A DNA stretch of 64,000 nucleotides from positions 1 to 64,000 of the forward strand of contig CAKULD010000008.1 in NCBI GenBank assembly GCA_934667065.1, given 5' to 3'. Source of the DNA: an uncultured Collinsella sp. Its GTDB lineage: Bacteria; Actinomycetota; Coriobacteriia; Coriobacteriales; Coriobacteriaceae. The notes under the pieces were generated by a model, which was not told where the DNA came from, ran no database searches, and saw nothing but the letters and a program-made list of their open reading frames with translations. Made by a program: the position numbers and the translations under genes. This document shows, piece by piece, positions 1 through 10,268 of this stretch (the stretch's first letter is position 1; each line of letters begins with the position of its first letter).

Positions 1-9
1 GGTATCGGA

Positions 10-49
10 TTCCCACATTCAGCCGTACATGTACGGCTGAATGTGGGAA
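10..49. repeat. Perfect 40-bp palindrome
   Basis: Two perfect 20-bp arms meet at the centre with no spacer; the arm begins TTCCCACATTCAGC. It lies about 100 bp upstream of tRNA-Glu. It has no following T-run, so it is a cruciform or hairpin of unknown role. It may be the 3' hairpin of a gene left of the window. Confidence 0.6.
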
Positions 50-150
50 GTGTTCGGATGAAGTTGATAATCAAGGCGCCTGTGTGGTGGTTTTCCAGTT
101 TGTCATCGATATACGAACTGACGAAAAAGTCTGCTATACTCTTTCCCGCT

Positions 151-227
151 GTCCCCATCGTCTAGCGGCCAAGGACGCCACCCTTTCAAGGTGGATATCA
201 CGGGTTCGAATCCCGTTGGGGGCACCA
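151..227 (+). tRNA. tRNA-Glu (anticodon UUC)
   Basis: A complete cloverleaf can be folded. The acceptor GTCCCCA pairs with TGGGGGC. The anticodon stem CCACC/GGTGG encloses loop CTTTCAA with anticodon TTC, and the T-arm is CGGGTTCGAATCCCG. Discriminator A224 is followed by an encoded CCA at 225-227. A TATACT box at 133-138 is a plausible -10. In an organism with GatCAB (also in this window), mischarged Glu-tRNA(Gln) is the amidation substrate, but this tRNA itself serves Glu codons. Confidence 0.95.
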
Positions 228-240
228 TTTGAAATGAGAA

Positions 241-271
241 GCCCGTTACCCTCGCGGTGACGGGCTTTTTT
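241..271 (+). terminator. Rho-independent terminator of tRNA-Glu
   Basis: Stem GCCCGTTACC / GGTGACGGGC (one G-U pair), loop CTCGC, then six T residues, 13 nt after the tRNA CCA end. Confidence 0.9.
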
Positions 272-282
272 GCTATCCATAT

Positions 283-301
283 GCCGGGATTCGAACCCGG
301 C
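283..301 (-). repeat. Isolated T-arm-like sequence, opposite strand to tRNA-Glu
   Basis: On the minus strand this reads as a tRNA T-arm with CCGGGTTCGAATCCCGG. I find no matching acceptor, D or anticodon stem and no CCA, so it is not a tRNA. It shares a 15-nt core with the T-arm of tRNA-Glu 70 bp away, but inverted. It may be a remnant of an attachment site or tRNA gene. Confidence 0.4.
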
Positions 302-334
302 AGGGTGCAGATCATGCTGCCATCCCAGGGCCAG

Positions 335-552
335 TGGGCAAAAAATGGCAAATATGAGTACTGTTACTATTTTGGTAACAGCGATTTCATGCCTTCAGAA
401 GGCAATTTTGACCTCAAAACATCCTATGACGGCAGGATTGCAGGAGTTTATCAGCTGAGTACTTGGACATATGTTGCGTAACACGACATATTTTGCAAAA
501 AAGTAATGTTACAGGACTTGTGACAGTACTCATATTTGGCATTTTTTGCCCA
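335..552. repeat. 218-bp element with 30-bp terminal inverted repeats
   Basis: The left end (335-364, starting TGGGCAAAAAATG) and right end (523-552) are inverted copies matching at 29 of 30 positions. The interior is AT-richer than the flanks, has a further small hairpin near 363-379, and holds no convincing gene. Size and terminal repeats resemble a non-autonomous MITE-like element. No obvious target-site duplication is visible. The stretch between tRNA-Glu and glnN otherwise holds only the glnN terminator. Confidence 0.6.
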
Positions 553-613
553 CAACCCTTCATGACCTAGGCAAATCGACGGCAAAACGGACCCCAAAAC
601 GTCCTTCGCATGC

Positions 614-648
614 AAAAGCCGGGGTCCGCACAATGCGGACCCCGGCTC
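614..648 (-). terminator. Terminator of glnN
   Basis: A perfect 13-bp stem (618-630/634-646, GCCGGGGTCCGCA) with a 3-nt loop is followed on the minus strand by TTTT. It lies 29 bp past the glnN stop. A-residues on both sides make it potentially bidirectional. Confidence 0.85.
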
Positions 649-676
649 AAAACCGTGACGATATGTCAGTTACGCT

Positions 677-2764
<2,088 letters not shown>

Positions 2765-2848
2765 ACGGAACTCCCTTCGTATCGGCACCGCGTGAGATGC
2801 GGTGTTGATTACTAACGAACGAGCCTTAGATTAGACTCGCCGTGTTTC

Positions 2849-2872
2849 CGCAACATTACCGTTATGTTGCTG
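2849..2872. promoter_or_regulatory. Palindrome in the glnN upstream region
   Basis: GCAACAT and ATGTTGC arms flank a 7-nt centre about 85 bp upstream of the glnN start. Its position suits an operator for nitrogen control, but I cannot match it to a named regulator. The rest of 2765-3196 holds only this, the palindrome at 2979 and the metF leader. Confidence 0.3.
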
Positions 2873-2978
2873 TCACGAAACCAATCAATGAGGTTACCGC
2901 ATCGCGGGATTATTACCACCCTCAACAGCCAACGAACTGTATAAATTGCAGACCTCCCCGCATGATTTAAGGGTAGTC

Positions 2979-3057
2979 AATTTGGGACGTGTCTATAAAG
3001 ACTGGTAAGACTGGTATTTTGCATCAGATACCAGTCTTTATAGCCCCGTCCCAAATT
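2979..3057. repeat. 79-bp palindromic intergenic element
   Basis: Two 29-bp arms (2979-3007 and 3029-3057) match at 27 positions; the arm begins AATTTGGGACG and ends GACTGGTA. The short interior repeats the GACTGGTA end once more. It lies between the divergent glnN and metF. There is no T-run, so it is a repeat element rather than a clear terminator. Confidence 0.6.
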
Positions 3058-3196
3058 TACTGTCCCGCTATAGGGAAAGCCGATAGCAAGGCATCTTCGA
3101 TTGGTATCCCCAAATAGCGAGTAAAACTCCACCGTGGCACAGTGGTGCTGTAGAATCCTTACAACACATCGCACTAAATATCTAAAGGAGCACGAT

Positions 3197-4069
3197 ATGC
3201 GCGTCGACGAGGTTTTTAAGCAGGCAGCATCCCAGAACACCACACCCGTTTCGTTTGAGATGTTCCCGCCCAAGGGCGAGCTCACCCTCGATACGGCTCG
3301 CGAAGTGGCGGGCAACCTGTGCAAGCTTTCGCCGAGCTTTGTCTCGGTCACCTGCTCGGCCGGCGGCTCGGGCAACGGTGCCACCACCGCCCCCATCGCA
3401 CATATGATCTCGAGCGAATTCGATACGCCTTCGGTCGCGCACCTCACCTGCGTAGGCCGCACCCACGCCGACATCGCCGCCAAGATCGATGAGTATCGCA
3501 GCGCCGGCGTGGAAAACATCCTGGCCCTGCGCGGCGACCTGCCCGCCGGTGCGACCGAGAACGACAAGCCCGCCTCCGATTACGCCTATGCTCGCGACCT
3601 CATCCCCGAGCTCGTCGACGCCGGCTTTTGCGTGGGCGCCGCAGCCTACCCCGAGGGCCACATCGCCTGCGAGGACCTCAGCCTCTCGGTCGAATACCTC
3701 AAGCAGAAGCAGGACGCCGGCGCAAGCTTCTTTGTGACGCAGCTCTTCTTTGATAATGAGTGCTTCTACCGTTTCCGCGAGCTTGCCGACAAGGCAGGCA
3801 TCACTGTGCCCATCACCGCGGGCATCATGCCGTTTATGGGCAAATCGCAAATTAGCCGCATGGTCTTTATGTGCGGCGCATCGCTGCCCTCCCCCGTCAT
3901 CAAGATCCTCGCCAAGTACGAGAACGACCCCGAGAGCTTGCAAGCCGCCGGTGTAGATTATGCCGCCCGTCAGCTTTGCGACCTTAAGGAGCACGGAGCC
4001 GACGGCCTGCACCTGTACACTATGAACCGTCCTGCAATCGCCGCGACCATTATGGAGCGCCTGGGGTAA
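3197..4069 (+). CDS. metF: 5,10-methylenetetrahydrofolate reductase
   Basis: Reduces 5,10-methylene-THF to 5-methyl-THF, the methyl donor for methionine synthase. At 290 aa it has the normal bacterial TIM-barrel length. Typical features are the N-terminal SFEMFPPKGE motif, FVSVTCSAGGSGN, ENILALRGDLP and the C-terminal DGLHLYTMNRP. The start is the ATG at 3197 behind AAAGGAG; an upstream in-frame start at 3134 lacks a site. Its stop TAA shares one base with the ATG of the next gene (TAATG), indicating a translationally coupled metF, reactivation-protein, metH operon. A flavin-dependent enzyme is expected. Confidence 0.95.
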   Translation: MRVDEVFKQAASQNTTPVSFEMFPPKGELTLDTAREVAGNLCKLSPSFVSVTCSAGGSGNGATTAPIAHMISSEFDTPSVAHLTCVGRTHADIAAKIDEYRSAGVENILALRGDLPAGATENDKPASDYAYARDLIPELVDAGFCVGAAAYPEGHIACEDLSLSVEYLKQKQDAGASFFVTQLFFDNECFYRFRELADKAGITVPITAGIMPFMGKSQISRMVFMCGASLPSPVIKILAKYENDPESLQAAGVDYAARQLCDLKEHGADGLHLYTMNRPAIAATIMERLG

Positions 4070-4857
4070 TGGAAAAACCGCACATCGATACAACCGACGT
4101 CGAAGTGCCGGCCGACCTTGCGTCGCCGGCGCTTTACCGTGTCGATGCTGCCCACCACCCCCGCGTCGACCGCGCCGAGATGCTGCGGTATCTGGGCTAC
4201 GGCGGCCAGCAAATTGAGCCCGACCTGTCACGACGAATTGAGCTTGTGGTCGAACGCCTGGAGTTGGATATCGAGCCCCGCGGCGTGCGCCGCGTCTTTG
4301 CCGTCGATGCCACGGCCGTCGACGAGCAGGGCGAGCCTTGCATCCGCCTGGTTGGCTCCAATGTTGAGCTGCGGGGTCGCGATATCTACCGCCATCTTAA
4401 GGACGCCCGCATGGCCGCGCTGATGGCCTGCACCCTCGGCATGGATGCCGAGCGCCGCCTGCGCACCACGGGAGCCCAGCAGCCCCTGGAGGGCGCCGTG
4501 CTCGACGCCGCATGCTCCGCTTACGTGGAAGCCGCCGTAGAGCAGATGGACCAGCAGGTCAAGGCCGCGGCCGCCGCACACGGGCTCGCCGGCAACTGGC
4601 GCTTTAGCCCCGGCTACGGCGACTGCCCGCTCTCGGCCCAGCGCTCGATCGTCGATGCGCTCAACGCCACACGGCTCATCGGACTCACTGTCACGCCCAC
4701 CAGCCTGCTTATGCCCACCAAGAGCGTGACCGCGGTGATCGGCCTGTTCGACGGCGATGTCCACGACGCCCAGACCCGCCCCACCTGCAATATCTGCCGC
4801 ATGCGCGAACACTGCCGCTTCCGCGCAGCCCACACCACCTGCTATTCCAGCCATTAG
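4069..4857 (+). CDS. Stand-alone methionine synthase reactivation-domain protein
   Basis: The 262-aa protein corresponds to the C-terminal AdoMet-binding activation domain of cobalamin-dependent MetH. That domain remethylates inactive cob(II)alamin using AdoMet and an electron donor. The diagnostic motif RFSPGYGDCPL is at about residues 181-191, followed by SLLMPTKSVTAVIGL. A C-terminal cysteine cluster CNICRMREHC is also present. It overlaps metF by one base and ends 9 bp before metH, whose product lacks this domain. The split arrangement therefore explains the missing part of MetH. The physiological reductant is not encoded nearby. Confidence 0.88.
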   Translation: MEKPHIDTTDVEVPADLASPALYRVDAAHHPRVDRAEMLRYLGYGGQQIEPDLSRRIELVVERLELDIEPRGVRRVFAVDATAVDEQGEPCIRLVGSNVELRGRDIYRHLKDARMAALMACTLGMDAERRLRTTGAQQPLEGAVLDAACSAYVEAAVEQMDQQVKAAAAAHGLAGNWRFSPGYGDCPLSAQRSIVDALNATRLIGLTVTPTSLLMPTKSVTAVIGLFDGDVHDAQTRPTCNICRMREHCRFRAAHTTCYSSH

Positions 4858-4866
4858 GAGCCATCG

Positions 4867-7422
4867 ATGTTTACTCCGCTTATCACTCGTGATTCTGACG
4901 GTGCTGCGCTGGCGGCACCCGTTGATGCTGCACGCCGTAACGGCGCTAAATACAAGACGCGCACGATTGACGACCTGTGCATTAAGGATGATCGCCTGCG
5001 TGCAGCCGTCGAGGGCACAGGGCACCTTCTGTTTGACGGCGGCATGGGCACCATGTTGCAGGCGGCCGGCATGAAGGCCGGCGCCCTGCCCGAGCTGCTC
5101 AACTTTGAGGAGCCCCAGGTCATCACCAATATCCAGCGTCAGTACGTCGAAGCCGGCTGCGACGTGATCACCGCCAACACCTTTGGCGCCAACGCCCATA
5201 AACTCGACGGGGCCGCCACCGTAGCAGACGTCTTTTCCGCGGCCGTCACCTGCGCCCGCGAGGCCGGCGCCGGCTACGTCGCCGGCGACATCGGCCCCAT
5301 CGGCGCCCTGCTGCGTCCCCTGGGCACGCTGAGCTTTGACGAGGCTTACGACCTCTTTGCCGAGGAGGTGCGTGCCGGCGTCGCCGCGGGCGTGGACCTC
5401 TTTATTATTGAGACCATGACCGACCTGGCCGAGATCAAGGCAGCCGTCCTCGCCTGCCGCGAAAACTCCGATCTGCCCGTCTTTGCCACCATGACCTTTG
5501 AGGAGGACGGCCGCACCTTCTTGGGCACAAGTCCCGAGGTCGCTGCCATCACACTCGACGCCATCGGCGCTGACGTCCTGGGCATCAACTGCAGCCAGGG
5601 CCCGGCCGAGCTCCGCGGTCTGGCCGCGCGCATGCTCACCGTCACTGACAAGCCCGTCATGGTGCAGGCCAATGCGGGATTGCCCCGTGTGGACGACGAC
5701 GGCAACACCGTCTTTGACATCCAGGCACCCGAGTACGCCGAGGCCGTCGCCGATATGATCAAGGACGGCGTGAGCGTCGTGGGCGGCTGCTGCGGTACCA
5801 CGCCGGCGCATATGGCGGCGCTGCGCACGCTTATCGACAACCACACGCCCAGTCTGCGCCACCGCAAGCCCAGCATGTCGGTCACGAGCGCCCAGACGGT
5901 CGTGGACCTCCCCTGCGATGGCCACAAGATCGCCGTCATCGGCGAGCGCATCAACCCCACCGGCAAAAAGCGCCTGCAGCAGGCTCTGCGCGACGGCGAC
6001 CTGGATTACGTCGTGAGCCAGGGCATCAGCCAGCAGGAGCAGGGCGCCGATATCCTGGACGTCAACGTGGGCCTGCCCGAGATCGACGAGGTCAAGATCA
6101 TCCAGCAGGCAACCGAGCAGCTCCAGGGCTCCACGCTCCTGCCGCTGCAGATCGACTCCACCGACCCCGCCGCCGTCGAGGCCGCCGTGCGCCGCTACGC
6201 CGGCAAGCCCATCATCAACTCGGTCAACGGCAAGCAGCAAATCATGGACGAGATCTTTCCACTGGTCGCCCACTACGGCACCAACGTCGTCGGCCTCACG
6301 CTCGACGAGGGCGGCATCCCCGATACCGCCGAGGCCCGCTTCGCCATCGCCGAGCGCATCGTGGCCGAGGCCGCCCGCTACGGCATCGGCCCGGACCGTA
6401 TCCTCATCGACTGCCTGGTCATGACCGCCTCGACCAATCAGCGCCAGGCCGAGCAGATCCTGCGCGCCATGTCTATGTGCAAGGAGCGCCTGGGCGTCAA
6501 ATGCGCGCTCGGCGTGTCGAACATCAGCTTTGGCCTGCCTGCCCGCCCGCTGCTGGGCTCGGTCTTTTTGGCCGCCGCCTTTGGCGCGGGCCTGGACGCC
6601 CCCATCATGAACCCGGGCTCCAAGCGCTTTATGGACACCGTCTACAGCTATCGCGTGCTGAGCGTTGAGGACGAGGGCTCGACCGGATACATCGAGCGCT
6701 ATGCCGGCTGGACCGACCCGTACAAGATCGCCGCGAACCCGGCAGCCGCCCAGGCCGCCTCGAGCGATGCCGCGCCTGCCGCAGGCACCGCTACCAGCGC
6801 TGACGACGACCCCATCCGCCACATGGTCGTCTCGGGCCGCAAGGGCGAGATCGCGGCCGAGACCGATCGCCTGCTGGCTGACCACGACGCCATGGACCTC
6901 ATCAACAACCACTTTATCCCCGCCCTCGACGAGGTGGGCGTCCTCTTTGACCAGGGCAAGTTCTTCCTACCGCAGCTCATGGCCTCGGCCGAAGCCGCAC
7001 GCGTGGGCTTCGACACCATCAAGCGCCTGATGCCCGCCGGCGAGATCGCCGACAAGGGCAAGATCTGCGTGGCCACCGTCAAGGGCGACATCCACGACAT
7101 TGGCAAGAACATCGTCAAGATGCTGCTCGATAACTACGGCTACACCGTCTTTGACTTGGGTCGCGACGTCGACCCGCAAGAAGTGCTCAAGACCGTCAAG
7201 GAGCGCGACATCAAGCTCGTCGGCCTCTCGGCGCTTATGACCACCACGGTCGTTGCCATGGAGGAGACCATCAAGCTGCTCCATGCCGAGGTCCCGGGCG
7301 TCAAGATCATCGTGGGCGGCGCCGTGCTCACCCCCGAATACGCCAAGCAGATCGGCGCGGACTACTACGCCAAGGACGCCGCCGAGAGCGCGCGCATCGC
7401 CGAAGAGGTCTTTGGCCGGTAA
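4867..7422 (+). CDS. metH: Cobalamin-dependent methionine synthase, without reactivation domain
   Basis: Transfers the methyl group of 5-methyl-THF to homocysteine via methylcobalamin. The order in 851 aa is: homocysteine-binding domain with zinc cysteines (GINCSQGP near residue 242, GGCCGTTP near 308), pterin-binding domain starting near 357 (GERINPTGKKR), then cobalamin cap and B12-binding domain with the DxHxxG motif (GDIHDIGKN, lower axial His about residue 743). The protein ends right after the B12 fold, whereas full-length enzymes are ~1200 aa. The reactivation domain is encoded by the preceding gene. Start ATG 4867 follows TAGGAG. A roughly 50-aa N-terminal extension precedes the usual FDGGMGT start of the fold. 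Confidence 0.95.
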   Translation: MFTPLITRDSDGAALAAPVDAARRNGAKYKTRTIDDLCIKDDRLRAAVEGTGHLLFDGGMGTMLQAAGMKAGALPELLNFEEPQVITNIQRQYVEAGCDVITANTFGANAHKLDGAATVADVFSAAVTCAREAGAGYVAGDIGPIGALLRPLGTLSFDEAYDLFAEEVRAGVAAGVDLFIIETMTDLAEIKAAVLACRENSDLPVFATMTFEEDGRTFLGTSPEVAAITLDAIGADVLGINCSQGPAELRGLAARMLTVTDKPVMVQANAGLPRVDDDGNTVFDIQAPEYAEAVADMIKDGVSVVGGCCGTTPAHMAALRTLIDNHTPSLRHRKPSMSVTSAQTVVDLPCDGHKIAVIGERINPTGKKRLQQALRDGDLDYVVSQGISQQEQGADILDVNVGLPEIDEVKIIQQATEQLQGSTLLPLQIDSTDPAAVEAAVRRYAGKPIINSVNGKQQIMDEIFPLVAHYGTNVVGLTLDEGGIPDTAEARFAIAERIVAEAARYGIGPDRILIDCLVMTASTNQRQAEQILRAMSMCKERLGVKCALGVSNISFGLPARPLLGSVFLAAAFGAGLDAPIMNPGSKRFMDTVYSYRVLSVEDEGSTGYIERYAGWTDPYKIAANPAAAQAASSDAAPAAGTATSADDDPIRHMVVSGRKGEIAAETDRLLADHDAMDLINNHFIPALDEVGVLFDQGKFFLPQLMASAEAARVGFDTIKRLMPAGEIADKGKICVATVKGDIHDIGKNIVKMLLDNYGYTVFDLGRDVDPQEVLKTVKERDIKLVGLSALMTTTVVAMEETIKLLHAEVPGVKIIVGGAVLTPEYAKQIGADYYAKDAAESARIAEEVFGR

Positions 7423-7447
7423 CACAACGGAAACAACCCCACACCAA

Positions 7448-7485
7448 AACGTGCCGCATGTGCCACTTGGCGCGTGCGGCACGTT
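7448..7485 (+). terminator. Hairpin after metH
   Basis: Perfect 11-bp arms AACGTGCCGCA / TGCGGCACGTT enclose a 16-nt loop, 26 bp past the metH stop. The following sequence is TAGAATAAA rather than a T-run, so termination is likely but not textbook. Confidence 0.5.
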
Positions 7486-7530
7486 AGAATAAAGGGGACT
7501 ATGCTCGTTTTGGCAGATAGGAGCGCAAGG

Positions 7531-8895
7531 ATGGCGATCACGCCTGCAGAAATCGCGGAAACCCGCGGCATGGTTGAGGAGCAGAACCTCGACATCAGGA
7601 CCATCACCATGGGTGTTTCGCTCATGGGTTGCGGTGACGAGAACCTCGACCGCATGTGCACGAAGATCTACGACCACGTGACGCACACGGCTGAGCACTT
7701 GGTCGAGACCGCCGAGAACCTCGAGCGCGAGTACGGTATCCCCATCGTCAACAAGCGCGTCTCCGTCACCCCGGTGGCGCAGATCGCCGCTTGCTGCAAG
7801 GACGAGGACCTCACCCCCATCGCGCATGCCCTCGACCGTGCGGCCGAGACCCTCGGCATCGACTACCTGGGCGGCTTCTCCGCGCTCGTCCAGAAGGGCA
7901 TCGGCGACGCCGACCGCCGCGTTATCCAGTCCATTCCGCAGGCGCTCGCCACCACGAGCCGCGTCTGCTCCAGCGTCAACGTCGCCAGCCTGCGCGCCGG
8001 CATCAACATGGACGCCGTACTCATGGCCGCGCAGACCATCATCGACGCCGCCAAGCTCACGGCCGACCAGGACTCCGTCGGCGCTTCCAAGTTTGTCTGC
8101 TTTGCCAACATGGTTGAGGACTCCCCGTTTATGGCGGGCGCCGTCCACGGCGGCGGCGAGGCCGACGCCGTCATCAACGTTGGTGTCTCGGGCCCCGGCG
8201 TTATGGCTGCTGCCCTGGAGACGCTCCCCGACTCCGCCTCGATGATGGAGGTCGCCGAGAAGATCAAGCAGACCGCCTTTAAGATCACCCGTGCCGGCGA
8301 GCTCATGAGCCGCGAGGCCGCCCGCCGCCTGGGTGTCGAGAAGGGCATCGTCGACCTGTCGCTGGCACCTACGCCTGCCATTGGCGACTCCGTTGCCCGC
8401 ATCCTCGAGATCATCGGCGTGGGCACTTGCGGTGGCCCGGGCACGACCTGCGCGCTCGCTATGCTCAACGATGCCGTCAAGAAGGGCGGCGTCATGGCCA
8501 GCTCCAGCGTGGGCGGCCTCTCGGGCGCCTTTATCCCCGTGTCCGAGGACGCCGGCATGATCGCCGCCGTCGAGGCGGGCGCACTTTCGCTCGAGAAGCT
8601 CGAGGCCATGACCTGCGTGTGCTCCGTCGGCCTGGACATGATCGCCATCCCCGGCGACACCCCGGTCGAGACCATCGCCGGCATCATCGCCGACGAGATG
8701 GCCATCGGCGTCATCAACAACAAGACCACGGCTGTCCGCGTGATTCCTGCCATCGGCAAGGGCGTGGGCGACTGCGTCGAGTACGGCGGCCTGTTCGGCC
8801 GTGCGCCCATCATGCCGGTGAACCCCAACGCCGGCACCGTGCTTGCCCACCGCGGTGGACGCTTCCCGGCGCCGCTGAACTCGCTGAAGAACTAG
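7531..8895 (+). CDS. UPF0210 (PFL/DUF711) family protein
   Basis: The 454-aa protein matches the usual length of the UPF0210/DUF711 family, which is widespread in anaerobes and has no firmly assigned reaction. Family-like segments are MGVSLMGCGDENLDRMC near the N terminus and a glycine/serine-rich stretch VGTCGGPGTTCALAML. A small ACT-domain partner gene often precedes this family, but none is seen here. The start is ATG 7531, 7 nt after TAGGAG; an in-frame ATG at 7501 is less well placed. Its 3' end is followed within 16 bp by a large structured palindrome. Confidence 0.85.
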   Translation: MAITPAEIAETRGMVEEQNLDIRTITMGVSLMGCGDENLDRMCTKIYDHVTHTAEHLVETAENLEREYGIPIVNKRVSVTPVAQIAACCKDEDLTPIAHALDRAAETLGIDYLGGFSALVQKGIGDADRRVIQSIPQALATTSRVCSSVNVASLRAGINMDAVLMAAQTIIDAAKLTADQDSVGASKFVCFANMVEDSPFMAGAVHGGGEADAVINVGVSGPGVMAAALETLPDSASMMEVAEKIKQTAFKITRAGELMSREAARRLGVEKGIVDLSLAPTPAIGDSVARILEIIGVGTCGGPGTTCALAMLNDAVKKGGVMASSSVGGLSGAFIPVSEDAGMIAAVEAGALSLEKLEAMTCVCSVGLDMIAIPGDTPVETIAGIIADEMAIGVINNKTTAVRVIPAIGKGVGDCVEYGGLFGRAPIMPVNPNAGTVLAHRGGRFPAPLNSLKN

Positions 8896-8911
8896 CTGGG
8901 GGTTCGGGCGA

Positions 8912-9045
8912 GGAGCCCCGGGGAGGGCAAATATATAAGGTCGCCTGCTCGGACAGTCCTGACTCGCACGGAGAGCACATTAAGTGCTCTCCGGCTCGTG
9001 CGGAACTCGCGATCGACCTTATATATTTGCCCTCCCCGGGGCTCC
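8912..9045 (+). ncRNA. Structured 3'-UTR element, copy 1
   Basis: Outer arms 8912-8943 and 9014-9045 form a perfect 32-bp inverted repeat. Inside are ACAGTCCTG (8953-8961), a 10-bp hairpin with loop ATTAA (8969-8993) and GTGCGGAACTC (8998-9008). The same ordered motifs, with different stem sequences, occur after gatB on the minus strand. It starts 16 bp after the UPF0210 stop, in sense orientation. Whether it acts as RNA or DNA is not known. Confidence 0.55.
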
Positions 9046-9160
9046 CGCACATCGGGACCTCGGTTGGGTTCTGTCCCGTGTGGCAGTCGCTTCGCTCCTG
9101 CCCTCCTTGGTTGTGAGGGCGGTTTGGCGTGGGATCGGTTCTTTCTGATATATGCTGGTT

Positions 9161-9192
9161 GCGGCTCTTCTTTTGGGAGGGGCCGCTTTTTT
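9161..9192 (+). terminator. Terminator-like hairpin just upstream of the methyltransferase gene
   Basis: GCGGCTC and GGGCCGC arms are followed by six T residues, ending 20 bp before the GTG start of the next gene. It ends the upstream transcript or acts as a leader attenuator. Confidence 0.6.
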
Positions 9193-9211
9193 GTTGTGAG
9201 GAGGATGGCCC

Positions 9212-10099
9212 GTGGCTGATAGGGAAATTCATTCTGAGCTGCTTTCTGCTGATTGGAATGATGAATGGATGCGTTTGCAGGCTGCTCGGCATCGGGCTGA
9301 TGACTCTTTTGAGTGGGACAAAAGGGCTCGGCATTTTCGGCCGTTGGAAACTGCCCCGTATGCTCGCGATTTTATGGAGCTGTTGGCGCTCCAGTCTGGT
9401 GAGTCGGTGCTTGATATGGGGTGTGGGGCTGGGTCGATTGCCATTCCGCTTGCGCAGGCTGGGCACCCTGTGATTGCAGCTGACTTCTCTCCTGCCATGT
9501 TGGGCACGCTTGATGCCGGTATTGAATACTATGGGCTCGAGGACCGCATTACGCCGCTTGAGCTTGCTTGGGATGATGATTGGAACCTGGTTGGACCGGT
9601 CGCAAAAGCGGTAGATGTTGCCTTTGCCAGTCGTTCGGTTACGACGACCGATCTGAAAGGTGCGCTTGCCAAGCTTGATCGTACGGCTCGTCGGCGTTGC
9701 GCTGTTACGATGGTCGCCAACTCCAGTCCGCGCTACGATCTGCATCTGATGAACGCCATCGGCGCCTCGGTTACCTGCAGTAATGGGTTTGTGTATGCCT
9801 TTAATATCCTCATTCAGATGGGTGCCTTGCCGCAGGTTACGTATTTTGAATCGCCTCGTCGCGATACCTTCGATAGCCTTGAGGCGGGCGTGGCGGACTT
9901 CTCCCGCATGCTCGAGCACGGTAACGAGGATAAGATTGACCGCCTGCGTGCATACATCGCCCAGCATATGATTGAGAATCCCCATGCCGGCGAGCCGGGG
10001 TCTAAGGGCGTGCCGCAGGGACGCTTTATGCTCGACCATATCCGCAAGGTCCGTTGGGCGTTTATTGCCTGGGAGCCGGTCTCTGCGAGTCATCCGTAG
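9212..10099 (+). CDS. Class I SAM-dependent methyltransferase
   Basis: A 295-aa Rossmann-fold methyltransferase of unknown substrate. Motif I is VLDMGCGAGSIAIPLA at about residues 66-81, and a following acidic position lies in PVIAADFSPAML. The N-terminal ~55 residues (WNDEWMRLQAARHRADD) resemble small-molecule methyltransferases found beside transporters or cofactor genes, but no such partner is here. The start is GTG 9212 behind AGGAGG (9199-9204). An ATG at 9205 is out of frame. Codon use is richer in GTT/GCT/GGT than in neighbouring genes, a mild hint of different origin. Confidence 0.8.
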   Translation: MADREIHSELLSADWNDEWMRLQAARHRADDSFEWDKRARHFRPLETAPYARDFMELLALQSGESVLDMGCGAGSIAIPLAQAGHPVIAADFSPAMLGTLDAGIEYYGLEDRITPLELAWDDDWNLVGPVAKAVDVAFASRSVTTTDLKGALAKLDRTARRRCAVTMVANSSPRYDLHLMNAIGASVTCSNGFVYAFNILIQMGALPQVTYFESPRRDTFDSLEAGVADFSRMLEHGNEDKIDRLRAYIAQHMIENPHAGEPGSKGVPQGRFMLDHIRKVRWAFIAWEPVSASHP

Positions 10100-10268
10100 C
10101 CCATCTATAAACCGTCTGCAGCACGCACCAGCCACTCACTCGGCATCCGCATTCTTTTTGAACTGGGCAAACTCGCTCCACACCGCGCCGTTCCTGCGCT
10201 ATCGTGGGACAGCTCACGTAGATTAAGGCCCCGTCGCGGGGCGCCCCATACATAGAAAGCGAGAACCC

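Noticed and set aside
276..360. Possible second tRNA on the minus strand
   Set aside because: Only a T-arm-like segment is present; no acceptor, D or anticodon stem and no CCA fit.
4228..6912. 894-codon open frame opposite metH
   Set aside because: Low-complexity antisense translation; the plus strand holds three conserved folate/methionine genes with ribosome binding sites.
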